From: Rhodoblastus sp963713695
GTDB taxonomy: Bacteria; Pseudomonadota; Alphaproteobacteria; Rhizobiales; Beijerinckiaceae
Length of the DNA: 64,000 bases
Assembly: GCA_963713695.1 (NCBI GenBank)
Contig: CAVQMU010000003.1
Coordinates: 317,598-381,597, forward strand
Direction of reading: 5' to 3'
Position numbers and translations under genes: made by a program
Shown here: positions 34,351-48,447 of the stretch, piece after piece
Position numbering within the stretch: position 1 is the stretch's first letter
How the letters are laid out: every line of letters begins with the position of its first letter
The notes under the pieces: model-generated
Told to the model about the DNA's origin: nothing
Seen by the model: the letters and a program-made list of their open reading frames with translations, nothing else
Database searches by the model: none

Positions 34351-34384
34351 AAAACACCCGCGGGCCTCGACCTCGCGGGTGTTT
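34351..34384. terminator. Rho-independent terminator
   Basis: ACACCCGCG (34354-34362) pairs with CGCGGGTGT (34374-34382), flanked by AAAA before and TTT after. It lies between the convergent livJ and cytochrome c peroxidase genes and may serve both. The 90 bp before it are AT-rich. Confidence 0.85.
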
Positions 34385-34400
34385 CGTTCAATCCCTCGTC

Positions 34401-35397
34401 TCAGAACGGCTGCGGCCTTGGCGTGGCGTCGGTCGAGGCGGGGAGAATCGGCAGCATGAATTGCGGCTGGTCGCCCGTCAGCGTTTTCAGGAAGGCGACG
34501 ATCTCCGCGTTTTCCTCCTTTGTGAAGGTTTTGCCGAGCTGCAGTTGGCCCATGGTCTCCACGGCTTCGGTCAGCGTCGCCGCGCCGCCGTCATGGAAAT
34601 AGGGATAGGTGCGCTCGACATTGCGCAGCGTGGGCACCTTGAAGTTCAGACGGTCGGCGTCCTTGCCGGTGACGGCGACGCGGCCCTCCGCAGCGCTGGC
34701 GGTCTTGTAGGGCGCGACCACGCCCATTTTCTGAAAACTCGTGCCGCCGACCGCCGGACCGTTATGGCAGGCGACGCAGCCGCTCTCCTTGAACAATTTA
34801 TAGCCCGCGAGTTCCTCGGCGTTGAGCGCCGCGTCGTCGCCATTGAGCCATTTGTCAAAACGCGAATTGGGCGTCACCAGCGTTTCCTCGAAGGCGGCGA
34901 TGGCCGTCTTGACCTTCTCGATGTCGACGCCCGGCGCGCCAAACGCCTTTGAAAACTCTTCCTTGTAGGTCGGGATCGAGTTCGAGCACTTCCACGGTCA
35001 GCGCGTGCGAAAAGGCCATTTCGCCGGGATTGGCGATCGGGCCGCCCGCCTGCGCCTTCAGGTCGGCGGCGCGGCCGTCCCAGAATTGCGCGACGCTGAG
35101 GCTGGAGTTGAGCACGGTCGGCGAGTTGATCGGCCCCTGCTTCCAGTGATCGCCGATCGACGTCTTCAGATTGTCTGTGCCGCCCATGCTGAGGTTGTGG
35201 CAGGAATTGCAGGAAATGAAGCCGGATTTCGACAGGCGCGTATCGAAAAACAATTGCTTGCCAAGTTCGACCAGCGCCGGATTGCCGGGCTTGGCCGCCT
35301 GAATCGGCTGGATCGGCTCGTCGCGCGGCCCGGCAAGAGCCGGCAGGGCTGCGGAAAGCGCGCAAAGGCTTGCGAATGCTGCGAGGATGGATTTCAT
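34401..35397 (-). CDS. Di-heme cytochrome c peroxidase (one frameshift)
   Basis: The product has a signal peptide (MKSILAAFASLCALSAALPA) and two heme c sites, CNSCH and CVACH, as in bacterial cytochrome c peroxidases that reduce hydrogen peroxide in the periplasm. Other family segments are ELGKQLFFDTRLSKSG, FWDGRAADLKAQA and VPTLRNVERTYPYFHDG. The frame breaks near 34984 by one extra base in GTGCTCGAACTCG. Removing it restores SIPTYKEEFSKAFGAPG and gives about 331 residues, typical of the family. Confidence 0.87.
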
Positions 35398-35515
35398 GGC
35401 GGCTGCTCCCGTCGGATATGCCGCGATGCAGTCTGCTCCGACCCTGCCGCGCATCAATGATCTGCCGCAAGGTTTTCAGCCCTTGCGTCCAAACGCCGCA
35501 GCGCCGCCCGCAAAG

Positions 35516-35552
35516 ACAAAAAACCCGCCGTTTTTTTTTCCGGCGGGTTTTG
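35516..35552 (-). terminator. Rho-independent terminator of the outer-membrane protein gene
   Basis: AAACCCGCCG (35521-35530) pairs with CGGCGGGTTT (35541-35550) around a T-rich 10-base loop, with A and T runs outside. On the minus strand it lies about 37 bp after the stop of the barrel protein gene. Confidence 0.85.
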
Positions 35553-35588
35553 TTTCGATCCGACCGCAGCCTTGCGGCGGCGGGAAGA

Positions 35589-36313
35589 TCAATATTTGGC
35601 GACAACCGGCTCGGCGAAGAAGCCGTCGAGGTTGAAGCGATAGGTCGCGCCGAGCCGCACGGCGTTGTCCGTCAAGCCGAGCGAGCGGGCGGGAGCGAGA
35701 GGCGCCCGGCGACGCTGGTCGTGGCGGCATAATTGACCTTGCCGAAATCGTAGTAGCGATATTCCGCGAAAGCGCTCCAATGGTCGGAAATGGCGTATTC
35801 GGCGCCGGCGCCGACGTCGAAGCCGGTCAGGTTGCTCTTGGTCCTGGTGTCCACTCCGGCGACGACAAGGTCGCTGACCGAGGTGGTGAAGGCCGCGCCG
35901 CCGATGGCGTAGAACATCCAGCGGTCGACGGCGTAGCCAAGCTGCACGTCGCCCGAATAGAGCCAGTCCTGGCGCGTTGTGAGGGTGGAGCCGCCGCCCA
36001 GGTTGGCGATGCCCTCGGCGCCGACCATGTCCGCCTGCCCCTGCACGCCAAGCACCCAGGGCCCGAACTGCCGGCGGTAGCCGAGATGCTCGCCGCCAAG
36101 GGCGCCAAAAAGATTGTTGTTGGCGCCGAGGCCATTGTTCCATTTGCCCTGGCCCCAGATCGCGCCGATCTGGTCGCCGGTGTAGAAGCCCGTCCAGGAA
36201 ACGGCCATCGGCGGCTCGAAGATGGGCGCGCCCTTGGTCGAGGGAAGGTCGGCGGCGAAAGCCTGTCCTGCGAGGACGCCGAATGCGATGCCGGCGAGAA
36301 GAATTTTGCGCAT
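35589..36313 (-). CDS. Outer-membrane beta-barrel protein, Omp25/RopB-like (one frameshift)
   Basis: The product has a signal peptide (MRKILLAGIAFGVLAGQAFA) followed by ADLP and an SWTGFYTGDQIG segment, the typical start of the Omp25/31-type barrels of alphaproteobacteria. Later strands include AEYRYYDFGKV. The last 31 residues, with AVRLGATYRF, are in another frame after an apparent one-base loss near 35690. Restoring it gives about 241 residues. The tail GFFAEPVVAKY after the usual Phe end is unusual. Confidence 0.8.
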
Positions 36314-36524
36314 GTCCGACGAACCTCTTGGATGAACTTAAAAATTTCGCTGTTCCGAGCATCGCCCCGCGAATCAGGCAGGACAGCTGGAGCTTCAGAG
36401 AATCACCAATCGGGTTAAAGATATATCAACTGCATGCAAAACCAACGCCTTCGCGCCCTCACGCAACCGAATTGCGCGCGCAGTTGCAAAGGCGCAACAC
36501 AAACAGTCAAGCTCAAGAAAGAAA

Positions 36525-37256
36525 TTATCCCAGGGTCGCCAGGCCGGGAAACGTCTGGAGCAGCCAGAAGCTGACGTTCTGGATTCCGCCGGTCAGGAAC
36601 AGCACGCCGGTGACGACCAGCAAAGCGCCGACAGCCTTCTCCACCTTGCCGAAATGCTGCTTGAAGCGCTTGAGGAACAGGATGAAGGGCTCCATGGCCA
36701 GCGCCGCCAGCAGGAAGGGCAGCCCGAGGCCGAGCGAATAGGCGGCGAGCAGCGTCGCGCCATGCGTCACCGTCGCCTCCGACGAAGCCACCGCCAGGAT
36801 GGCCGCGAGGATCGGGCCGATGCAAGGGGTCCAGCCGAATGCGAAGGCGAGGCCCATCACATAGGCGCCCCAGAGGCCGATCGGCTTTTCGACGCTGACG
36901 CGCTTTTCGCGATAGAGCAGGTGGAAGCGGAACAGGCCGAGGAAGTGCAGGCCCATGCCGATGATGGCGACGCCGGCCAGGGCGGACAGCAGCGGCAGGT
37001 GCTGCCGCACCGTCTGGCCGACGGCCGAGGCGGTCGCGCCCAGCGCGACGAAAACCGTGGAAAAGCCTAGCACGAACAGGATCGCCGCAATCAGCGTGTC
37101 GCGCTCCGCCCGACGCTCGCCGCCTTCCGCGAGTTCCTCGAGGCCGGAGCCGGCGATGAAGGTGAGGTAGGGCGGCACGAGCGGAAGGACGCATGGGCTC
37201 AGAAAGGACAGGAGACCCGCCAGAACCGCCGCCGATATCGTCACATTGCTGGTCAT
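36525..37256 (-). CDS. ccdA: CcdA-type cytochrome c biogenesis / thiol-disulfide membrane protein
   Basis: The 243-residue product is a DsbD-beta-domain-like membrane protein with about six helices. The two redox Cys lie in LSFLSPCVLPLVPPYL and FGWTPCIGPILAAIL. It passes electrons from cytoplasmic thioredoxin to periplasmic partners for cytochrome c maturation. The start MTSNVTI (37254-37256) is chosen over one nine codons earlier. It is divergent from the P1 peptidase gene. Confidence 0.88.
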   Translation of the reverse strand: MTSNVTISAAVLAGLLSFLSPCVLPLVPPYLTFIAGSGLEELAEGGERRAERDTLIAAILFVLGFSTVFVALGATASAVGQTVRQHLPLLSALAGVAIIGMGLHFLGLFRFHLLYREKRVSVEKPIGLWGAYVMGLAFAFGWTPCIGPILAAILAVASSEATVTHGATLLAAYSLGLGLPFLLAALAMEPFILFLKRFKQHFGKVEKAVGALLVVTGVLFLTGGIQNVSFWLLQTFPGLATLG

Positions 37257-37389
37257 CTTTGCGTCCGTTCGTTCGTCTTGCACTCAAAGCCTATACGTTG
37301 GACTTTATCAAGCGTTTCAAAACTGTGCCGACAAAGACGACCGGCGCCGTATTTATCGAATTCTCCCGGCCGCCATCAAGGAATTGTTC

Positions 37390-38379
37390 ATGCGCAATCT
37401 CATCACGGATGTCGCGGGGGTGAAAGTCGGCTCGGCGCATGACGCCAGTCTCGCCTCCGGCGTGACGGCGCTGATCTTCGACGCGCCGGCGACAGCGTCC
37501 ATCGCCGTGTCGGGCGGCGCGCCCGGCCTGCGCGACGCGCACCTGCTCGAACCCGAGATGACCGTGGAGGCGATCGACGCCCTCGTCCTGTCGGGCGGCT
37601 CGGCCTTCGGCCTCGATTCCATGGGCGGCGTCCAGGCTTTCTTGCGCGAAAGCGGGCGGGGATTGCTGGTCGCGGGCCAGCGCGTGCCGCTTGCCCCGGG
37701 CGCCATCCTGTTCGATCTCGCCAATGGCGGCGACAAGGCGTGGCGGGGCCAGCCGCCGTACTGGGCGCTGGGCTACCAGGCGGCGAAATCGGCGGCGGCG
37801 GATTTTGCTCTTGGTTCTCATGGCGCGGGATCTGGCGCGACGCTCGCCGATCTCAAGGGAGGGCTCGGCTCGGCCTCCATGCGGACGGACGACGGCTTCG
37901 TCGTCGGCGCCCTCGTCGCCGTCAACGCCGTGGGACAGGCGACCACCGGGGACACGAGGCATTTCTGGGCCGCGCCCTATGAGCGGGACGGCGAATTCGG
38001 CGGCTGCGGCTGGCCCGAAAACTTTGCGCCGGAGCATCTCGTCCTGCGCACCAAGGGCAATGCGCCCGAAAACACCACCATCGCCATTGTCGCCACCGAC
38101 GCGCGGCTCGACAAGGCGCAGGCCAAGCGCATGGCGATCATGGCGCAGGACGGCGTCGCCCGAGCCCTGCGGCCCGTCCATGCGGCGCATGACGGCGACA
38201 CGGTCTTCGCCGGGGCGACCGGGCGCAGCGAGCGGACCGCGGATATTTTCGCGCTCACCCGCATCGGCGCGGCGGCGGCCGATTGCCTCGCCCGCGCCAT
38301 AGCCCGCGCGGTTTACGAGGCGAGCCCCCTGCCCTTCAAGGGCGCGCTTCCGAGCTGGCGGCAAAAATTCGGCGGCTGA
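37390..38379 (+). CDS. P1-family (S58) peptidase, DmpA/NylC-like Ntn hydrolase
   Basis: The 329-residue product starts LITDVAGVKVGSAHD and has ALVLSGGSAFGLDS, typical of DmpA/NylC proteins. The likely self-cleavage site is Asn228-Thr229 in APENTTIAIVATDA, which frees the N-terminal Thr nucleophile as in NylC. Family members act as aminopeptidases, esterases or amide-oligomer hydrolases. ATG 37390 is used; the frame upstream crosses the divergent ccdA promoter. It is convergent with the EF-hand gene, with no base between the two stop codons. Confidence 0.85.
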   Translation: MRNLITDVAGVKVGSAHDASLASGVTALIFDAPATASIAVSGGAPGLRDAHLLEPEMTVEAIDALVLSGGSAFGLDSMGGVQAFLRESGRGLLVAGQRVPLAPGAILFDLANGGDKAWRGQPPYWALGYQAAKSAAADFALGSHGAGSGATLADLKGGLGSASMRTDDGFVVGALVAVNAVGQATTGDTRHFWAAPYERDGEFGGCGWPENFAPEHLVLRTKGNAPENTTIAIVATDARLDKAQAKRMAIMAQDGVARALRPVHAAHDGDTVFAGATGRSERTADIFALTRIGAAAADCLARAIARAVYEASPLPFKGALPSWRQKFGG

Positions 38380-38859
38380 TTACTTGTGCGTGCCGCCCGG
38401 ATGGCTCTGCTGCGGATGCACGAAGATCGAATGCGACAGCTCCTCGGTCGTCAGGCCGCCGCTCTTGTCTGCGTCGATGCGGTCGAATTCCGCGGAGGCA
38501 AAGGACAGGAACTCCGCCTTGGAGACTTCGCCGTTCCGGTCCTCGTCCATCATCCGGATCAGCCCGGCGACATCGCGACGCTCCGCCGAGCCGCCCCTGA
38601 GGCGCGTGCGCGAGAACTCGCGGACGTCGAGGGCGCCGCTCCTGTTGACGTCGAGCCGGTCGAATTCGGAGGACATGAAGGACATGAACTCGCCCTTCGA
38701 GACCTGGCCGTTCCGGTCCCTGTCCATCAGCCGGATCAGATGCTCGGTCAGCCTGTATTCTGCCGAACGCGCGGATCTTCCCGCCGCGAAGGCGCCGCCG
38801 TCGGCTAAAAGCAGCAGGGCCAGACCGGCGCTTGTCAGAATTGCATATTTCCTGGACAT
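38380..38859 (-). CDS. EF-hand calcium-binding exported protein
   Basis: The 159-residue product has a signal peptide (MSRKYAILTSAGLALLLLA, cleavage near AFAAG) and four EF-hand loops: DRDRNGQVSKGE, DVNRSGALDVRE, DEDRNGEVSKAE and DADKSGGLTTEE. Each keeps the acidic 1, 3 and 12 positions and the Gly at 6, except that position 3 is Asn in the second. It should bind calcium in the periplasm. The end is His/Gly-rich. ATG 38857-38859 starts the signal peptide. Confidence 0.85.
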   Translation of the reverse strand: MSRKYAILTSAGLALLLLADGGAFAAGRSARSAEYRLTEHLIRLMDRDRNGQVSKGEFMSFMSSEFDRLDVNRSGALDVREFSRTRLRGGSAERRDVAGLIRMMDEDRNGEVSKAEFLSFASAEFDRIDADKSGGLTTEELSHSIFVHPQQSHPGGTHK

Positions 38860-39041
38860 CAACTTCGCTCCGATCGGAATCACAAATTACGGAGCTTAAA
38901 CTAAACGAAGCCGTGTACGGTTCAAAGCCGGCTTGAAGATTTTCCGGCTCGACGATCCCATTTCCTTCAGCTCCGCAGGCGTGACCCGCAATTGACGCGA
39001 AAGCGCGGCGATGGATCGGCAGCGGGTGAAACTCTTTTGGA

Positions 39042-39653
39042 TTACCTCGCGGCGTTTCTTTGGACGCCCAAGGGCGCAACCGACAGCCAGACATTCGGGT
39101 CCTGCTGCGACTGCCGCTTGATGAAGCGGTAGCCGGTCGACGCCCACGGACGAATGGAATCCGTGAGATTGTCGAGGATGAAATCGCCCCTGCTGGTCCT
39201 GACCGTGAGGATGGCGTGGCCCTGGCCCTCATGGTCGCGGACGATGGTCATCAGCAGCGCCTGGCGTGGAAACCCGCGCTCCATGAGGAGCTTGCGCTTC
39301 TGCAGCGCGTAAATCTTGCAATCGCCCTTGCCGTCGACAGGGTAATCCCAATGGTCGAGGATCGTGCCCCAATGATCGAGATTGGAGACCGGCTCGATCG
39401 CTCGGTTGACCGCGCGATTGACCTGTTCGAGCGTGCGCCAGGCCAAATTGTCCAGTTGCAGGTCGCGCGGGGGCAGCGCCGGCTGGGCGCATTCCCTCGG
39501 CTGCCGGCCGCAGAAATCGACCCAGCCATAGGGGGTCGCAACTTCCTCGCCGACGGCGGCGAAAGGCGCCCGCGCCGGGCTTGCCGCCTGTGGCGTCGTG
39601 GCGAATGCGGCCATCGCCGCCGCCAGCGCCGCCATTGCAACCCGTTTCGACAT
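39042..39653 (-). CDS. Transglutaminase-like cysteine peptidase (BTLCP/DUF920)
   Basis: The 203-residue product has a signal peptide (cleavage near PQAAS) and the bacterial transglutaminase-like triad: Cys in GKGDCKIYALQKR, His in GQGHAILTV and Asp in FILDNLTDSI. Family members are periplasmic; LapG-type members cut surface adhesins. It lies next to the giant Hint_2 exoprotein gene on the same strand, but no LapD is present, so a shared role is only a suggestion. ATG 39651-39653 is used. Confidence 0.85.
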   Translation of the reverse strand: MSKRVAMAALAAAMAAFATTPQAASPARAPFAAVGEEVATPYGWVDFCGRQPRECAQPALPPRDLQLDNLAWRTLEQVNRAVNRAIEPVSNLDHWGTILDHWDYPVDGKGDCKIYALQKRKLLMERGFPRQALLMTIVRDHEGQGHAILTVRTSRGDFILDNLTDSIRPWASTGYRFIKRQSQQDPNVWLSVAPLGVQRNAAR

Positions 39654-40037
39654 GTCCCGCTCCCGCAACCGCGCCGGAGCGACGAGAAACGTCCTCCAGC
39701 CTCGGAAACGAGCATTTCGCGGAAGGCCTTGCCCGCGTCATAAGTGAAAACAACGCATTTTATTCAATTCCACTTTCGCTGCCGCCAATGCGCGCCAGGG
39801 TGAATAAACCGTGCCTTTCAGGTCAATGCAGACGCCCACAACAGAGGGACTTGCCGGAGAGCCGGCGAGACCGCCTGATCGGCCGCAATCGGCGGGGAAG
39901 GCGCCCTTCGCCTGCACTTTTGGCAAGGCCGGCTCGGCGCCAGGAGAAGACATTTATATTCTGAAGTCCGTTCTTCCCGAAACTTGCTCAGTGCGGACAT
40001 TGACTATCTGCAAGCAACCTTGGGCGATGAACCTCGC
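39654..40037. other. Intergenic region without a recognisable gene
   Basis: About 384 bp lie between the giant exoprotein stop and the BTLCP start. A 71-codon open frame on the minus strand (39738-39953) has no good start signal or recognisable motif. No terminator-like hairpin with a T run is obvious at the exoprotein 3' end. Confidence 0.35.
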
Positions 40038-45117
<5,080 letters not shown>

Positions 45118-45741
45118 GGCTTCGAGTCCTTCGATGGGAAGGCGACACGGCGCCGCGGCGGCGGCGGCGCTTCGTCAGCGTTCTGCGAAAATGCGGCCGC
45201 CAAGCGCGGCCGATCAGAGAAACTGTCGCCGGATGGACAGGCCGATGGCGGCGTTCGGTCGATTTGCTTGAAGCTTGACGCAACTGAACGCGCCGACAAA
45301 GCTTTATGTTACTGTCATGGTCGCATAATATTTTTGTATTTAAAAGCGCAATTTAATGTGATCCGACATCACAGGCGGTTGAATAGAACGCGAAATCATA
45401 AAGTTCACGGCGCAAGTAACGCTTGAACTCAAATTTGAGTCGAGTTGCGCTTTTTCTGCATTGTGAGATTGCGACAAGGCGCTCTACCCGCTTCTGCAGC
45501 GGACCAGTCGCGTCATTTAGAAAAATATCAACGGCCGATAGCCGCGGGCCCCGAACGCGGTCGTTACATCCAGCGCGCCGCCCTCGATTAGAGCAGGCGT
45601 CAGCGTCAACCGGACAGGCGCCGAATAAACCAGTGATCGCGAGGGTTTGTCGGCGGCGGCGAAGGTCCCAAGCTTCGGGCAAGCGCCGCGCGGGATGATC
45701 GTCGGCGATCTCGAATGAGGAGATCTCGACAGGAAGAGACA
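45118..45741. other. Long intergenic region with promoter-like AT-rich part
   Basis: About 620 bp separate the divergent exoprotein and FlgE-like genes. Positions 45300-45365 are AT-rich and contain, on the minus strand, TTGCGC and TATTAT spaced 15 bp, a possible promoter. Open frames at 45353-45769 (minus) and 45423-45698 (plus) overlap each other and show no domain or good start. I consider the region non-coding. Confidence 0.4.
45357..45373. promoter_or_regulatory. Inverted repeat, candidate regulator site
   Basis: TGTGAT CCGAC ATCACA is a perfect 6-bp inverted repeat with a 5-base centre, similar to but one base longer than a CRP site. It lies upstream of the giant exoprotein gene, near the promoter-like bases. 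Function is inferred from symmetry alone. Confidence 0.35.
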
Positions 45742-46542
45742 ATGGGCCTTTACGACGCGATGGTTTCAAGCGTGAGCGGCATGTCCGCCCATTCGAACGC
45801 CCTGGCCAACATCGGGCAAAACATCGCCAACGTCAGCACCGTCGGCTACAAGCGGGTCGCGACCAGCTTTGAATCGATGGTCAACCAGCCCAGCTGGACC
45901 AAGCCCGCGGCGGGCGGCGTGACCATCGATTCGACCTTCGCCATGGCGCAGCAGGGCGTGCTGCAGACCACGTCCTCCGCCACCGACCTCGCGGTCAACG
46001 GCGACGGCTTCTTGGTCGTTTCGGACGCCTCCGGCAATCAATTCCTCACGCGCTCCGGCTCGTTCGTGCCCGACGCAAACGGCAATCTGGTCAATTCCAG
46101 CGGCTTCCACTTGATGGCCTATGGCGCGACCGGCGCGCAAAGCGGCGGTTCGCTGTCTGGCATGCAGATGGTCAATGTCGGCGCGGCCACCGGCGCCGTC
46201 ACCATCAGCAACAACGGGACCCTCTCCTACCAGAACGCCGCCGGCGCGACCGTCGCGCCCTACCACATCCCCCTGGCGACAGTGCCTGCGGCGCAAGACC
46301 TGCTCGCCAACAGTGGCAACGTCTTCTCCCTGACCGAAGCTTCGGGACCTCCGACCGTCGCCGCCGCCGGCTCCGGGGGCCTGGGAACCATCAACGCCGG
46401 CCAGTTGGAGCAGTCGACCGTCGACATAGCCACCGAATTGTCCAACATGATCGTCGCGCAATATGATTTCCAGGCCAACTCGCAGGCCATGAAAACCAGC
46501 GCCGACGCGATGAAGACGCTGGTTGACCTCAACATAGGCTGA
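45742..46542 (+). CDS. Orphan flagellar hook/rod-family (FlgE/F/G-like) protein
   Basis: The 266-residue product has the conserved N-terminal rod/hook motif (LANIGQNIANVSTVGYKR), the central DLAVNGDGFLVVSD and a C-terminal helix, ELSNMIVAQYDFQANSQAM. These are the two coiled ends and core of FlgE/FlgF/FlgG proteins, but it is shorter than typical FlgE. No other flagellar gene is within the window. GGAAGAG lies before the ATG. It may serve a flagellum encoded elsewhere or be a lone paralogue. Confidence 0.85.
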   Translation: MGLYDAMVSSVSGMSAHSNALANIGQNIANVSTVGYKRVATSFESMVNQPSWTKPAAGGVTIDSTFAMAQQGVLQTTSSATDLAVNGDGFLVVSDASGNQFLTRSGSFVPDANGNLVNSSGFHLMAYGATGAQSGGSLSGMQMVNVGAATGAVTISNNGTLSYQNAAGATVAPYHIPLATVPAAQDLLANSGNVFSLTEASGPPTVAAAGSGGLGTINAGQLEQSTVDIATELSNMIVAQYDFQANSQAMKTSADAMKTLVDLNIG

Positions 46543-46567
46543 TCGACATCGGCTGGGCGCGCCTCGT

Positions 46568-46861
46568 CTAAATGCGATTGTCATCCGGCGCGACGCATTC
46601 GGCGCCGCGCAGCGTCCAGTCCGTGTGCGCGCGCTCATGCTGCTTGTTGATCCAGTCCTGCGCGATCGCCATGGATTGATAGGCGCAAAGCCCGGTCGTT
46701 TCGTCCGGCAGGATATCTTCGAAAACGCACTTTGTTTGCTCGGACGAAAGGCAGACGTTCGCCCGCACCTTGCAGTGGAAATCGCATTGCGCGGCGGGTT
46801 CGGAAAAGGCGACCGGAAGCGTCGCCAAGGCCATTACGGCAATCAAAGCGTGAAGAACCAT
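46568..46861 (-). CDS. Small Cys-rich exported protein of unknown function
   Basis: The 97-residue product has a signal peptide (MVLHALIAVMALATLPVAFS) and six Cys in the mature part (QCDFHCK, VCLSS, KCVFED, LCAYQ, ECVAP), enough for three disulfides. I do not recognise a family. It is convergent with the FlgE-like gene. Codon use is normal, and the signal peptide plus Cys pattern argue for a real gene. Confidence 0.6.
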   Translation of the reverse strand: MVLHALIAVMALATLPVAFSEPAAQCDFHCKVRANVCLSSEQTKCVFEDILPDETTGLCAYQSMAIAQDWINKQHERAHTDWTLRGAECVAPDDNRI

Positions 46862-46985
46862 TGCGAGGCCTCCATCGGTCGCCGAGACGGGCGACCTCTC
46901 AAGGCATTAACGTGAACTGAGCGGCCAAAAGTTCCTTACGTCCCGGCGCTGGCTGGAAAAATTCCGGTGAACGCTGCGGCTGGCG

Positions 46986-48344
46986 TCAAAACAATCCCGC
47001 GACCATCCCCGCCACGCCGAAGACCGCCACGCTTGCGGCGATGATCACGGTGACCAGCAAATGCGCGCCGTGCAATTGATGCGGCGGCTTCAACATCCGC
47101 GCGGCCAGCGTCACCAGCAGGCCCACGACGAGCGGAAACAGCAGCGAATTGCCAAGCTGCGCCGCGACGTTCAGCCAGACGAGATCGCGCGAAAAACCGG
47201 CGAGCGCGGCGGCGCCGGCGATGCTCCCGGCGAAAAGGCCGAAGAACACAGGAGACTCGAACAGGCCCGGATCGTCTTCGCGCCTAGAGCCTTTTCGGAT
47301 CCGATGAGATCGGATCGGGGCTCCAGGTTTTTGCATTGATGCATTTTCTTCACGCAAACCGGTGTCCGCTTCGCTCGAAAAAGCTTCAGTAGCCCCCGAT
47401 ATTTCGGCGACGCCCCAGGACAGGGCCAGCGAGGCGACGATGGCCGCGGCGAAAGACGCGCCGAGCACGCCGAGGCTGTAGATCAGCCGTCCGCTTTCCG
47501 GCCCCATGGCGGCAGACAGGGCTTCGCCGACCTGGCCGATGCTTTCGAGGCTCGCCTGCCGGTCGCCATGATAGAGCGTCGCGGCGGCGGCGACGAGGAC
47601 GGCGCCGGTCAGCGCCTGCGTGAGCACCGCGCCGAGCGCCGTATCCCAGCGCGCCGCCGAATAATCGGCTGGCTGCATGGCTTTGCGGGCGGTGGCCGCC
47701 TGCTGGTAGAACACCATCCAGGGATTGAACACCGAGCCGATGATCGCGGCCGCGAGAAACAGGAATTTGGCGTCGCCGAGCGGCGCGCGCAGCGCGTCAT
47801 GGGCGAGCGCCAGGGGGTCCGGATGCGCCTTCCAGGCGACGACGAGGAACGCCCCTTCGAACAGGCCGATGATCAGGGCGATGCGCTCGACGCGCCGGTA
47901 GGCGCCCGTCGCGGCCACGGCCAGCAAGGCCGCGCAGGCCGCGGAAAGGCTGACGGCGCGCGAAATGCCATAGAGCTCGCCAATGCCGGCGACGCCGGTG
48001 AATTCCGTGACCAGCGTTCCGAACGTCGCCAGCGCCAGCGCGGCCAGCGCGAGGCGCGCCCAGCCGAGGCCGAATTTTTCACGCACCAGTTCGCCGAAGC
48101 CGCGCCCGGTGAAGACGCCAAGTCGCGCGGCCAGCTCCTGGATCATGTAAAGCGCCGGTATCAGCGCCAGGATCAGCGGCAGCAGGCGGTATCGCCATTG
48201 CGCGCCAGCTTGCGCGGCGGTCACGACATTGCCGGCGTCGGTGTCGGCCAGCATCACCAGCAGGCCCGGCCCCCAGGCGGCCAAGCCACGGAAAACCGGC
48301 GCTATTCCTTGGCCCTGCCCTGCCCTGTCGGTGTTCGCGTCCAT
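46986..48344 (-). CDS. NRAMP-like divalent metal transporter with a repeat-derived insertion
   Basis: The 452-residue membrane protein has about eleven helices. The NRAMP helix-1 motif appears as ADTDAGNVVTAAQAG instead of the canonical DPGN, and helix 6 reads SVFNPWMVFYQQA without the MPH motif. These changes suggest a divergent NRAMP clade, perhaps not Mn/Fe-specific. Residues about 319-353 (SSEADTGLREENASMQ...) are encoded by an interspersed repeat, in frame. The start MDANTDR (48342-48344) follows AAGGG. Confidence 0.8.
   Translation of the reverse strand: MDANTDRAGQGQGIAPVFRGLAAWGPGLLVMLADTDAGNVVTAAQAGAQWRYRLLPLILALIPALYMIQELAARLGVFTGRGFGELVREKFGLGWARLALAALALATFGTLVTEFTGVAGIGELYGISRAVSLSAACAALLAVAATGAYRRVERIALIIGLFEGAFLVVAWKAHPDPLALAHDALRAPLGDAKFLFLAAAIIGSVFNPWMVFYQQAATARKAMQPADYSAARWDTALGAVLTQALTGAVLVAAAATLYHGDRQASLESIGQVGEALSAAMGPESGRLIYSLGVLGASFAAAIVASLALSWGVAEISGATEAFSSEADTGLREENASMQKPGAPIRSHRIRKGSRREDDPGLFESPVFFGLFAGSIAGAAALAGFSRDLVWLNVAAQLGNSLLFPLVVGLLVTLAARMLKPPHQLHGAHLLVTVIIAASVAVFGVAGMVAGLF
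47284..47390 (-). repeat. Interspersed repeat copy inside the NRAMP-like gene
   Basis: On the minus strand TTTTTCGAGCGAAGCGGACA and GGTTTGCGTGAAGAAAATGC align with the repeat at 9034-9095, with roughly four of five bases equal by eye. The second half holds the palindrome CGATCCGATCTCATCGGATC. It adds about 35 codons without breaking the reading frame. Confidence 0.7.
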
Positions 48345-48447
48345 CCCTTGCCCTGATCGTTGGCGGCGAGCTTTAGGCCAATGTTTTGGCGCAGGCAACA
48401 AGGGGTTTCGAACCGCGGGGATTGCGAGACTTTTACGGCCGTATTAC

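Noticed and set aside
45353..45769. 138-codon minus-strand open frame upstream of the FlgE-like gene
   Set aside because: Arg-rich in part, overlaps the FlgE-like start and another frame, with no domain or start signal.
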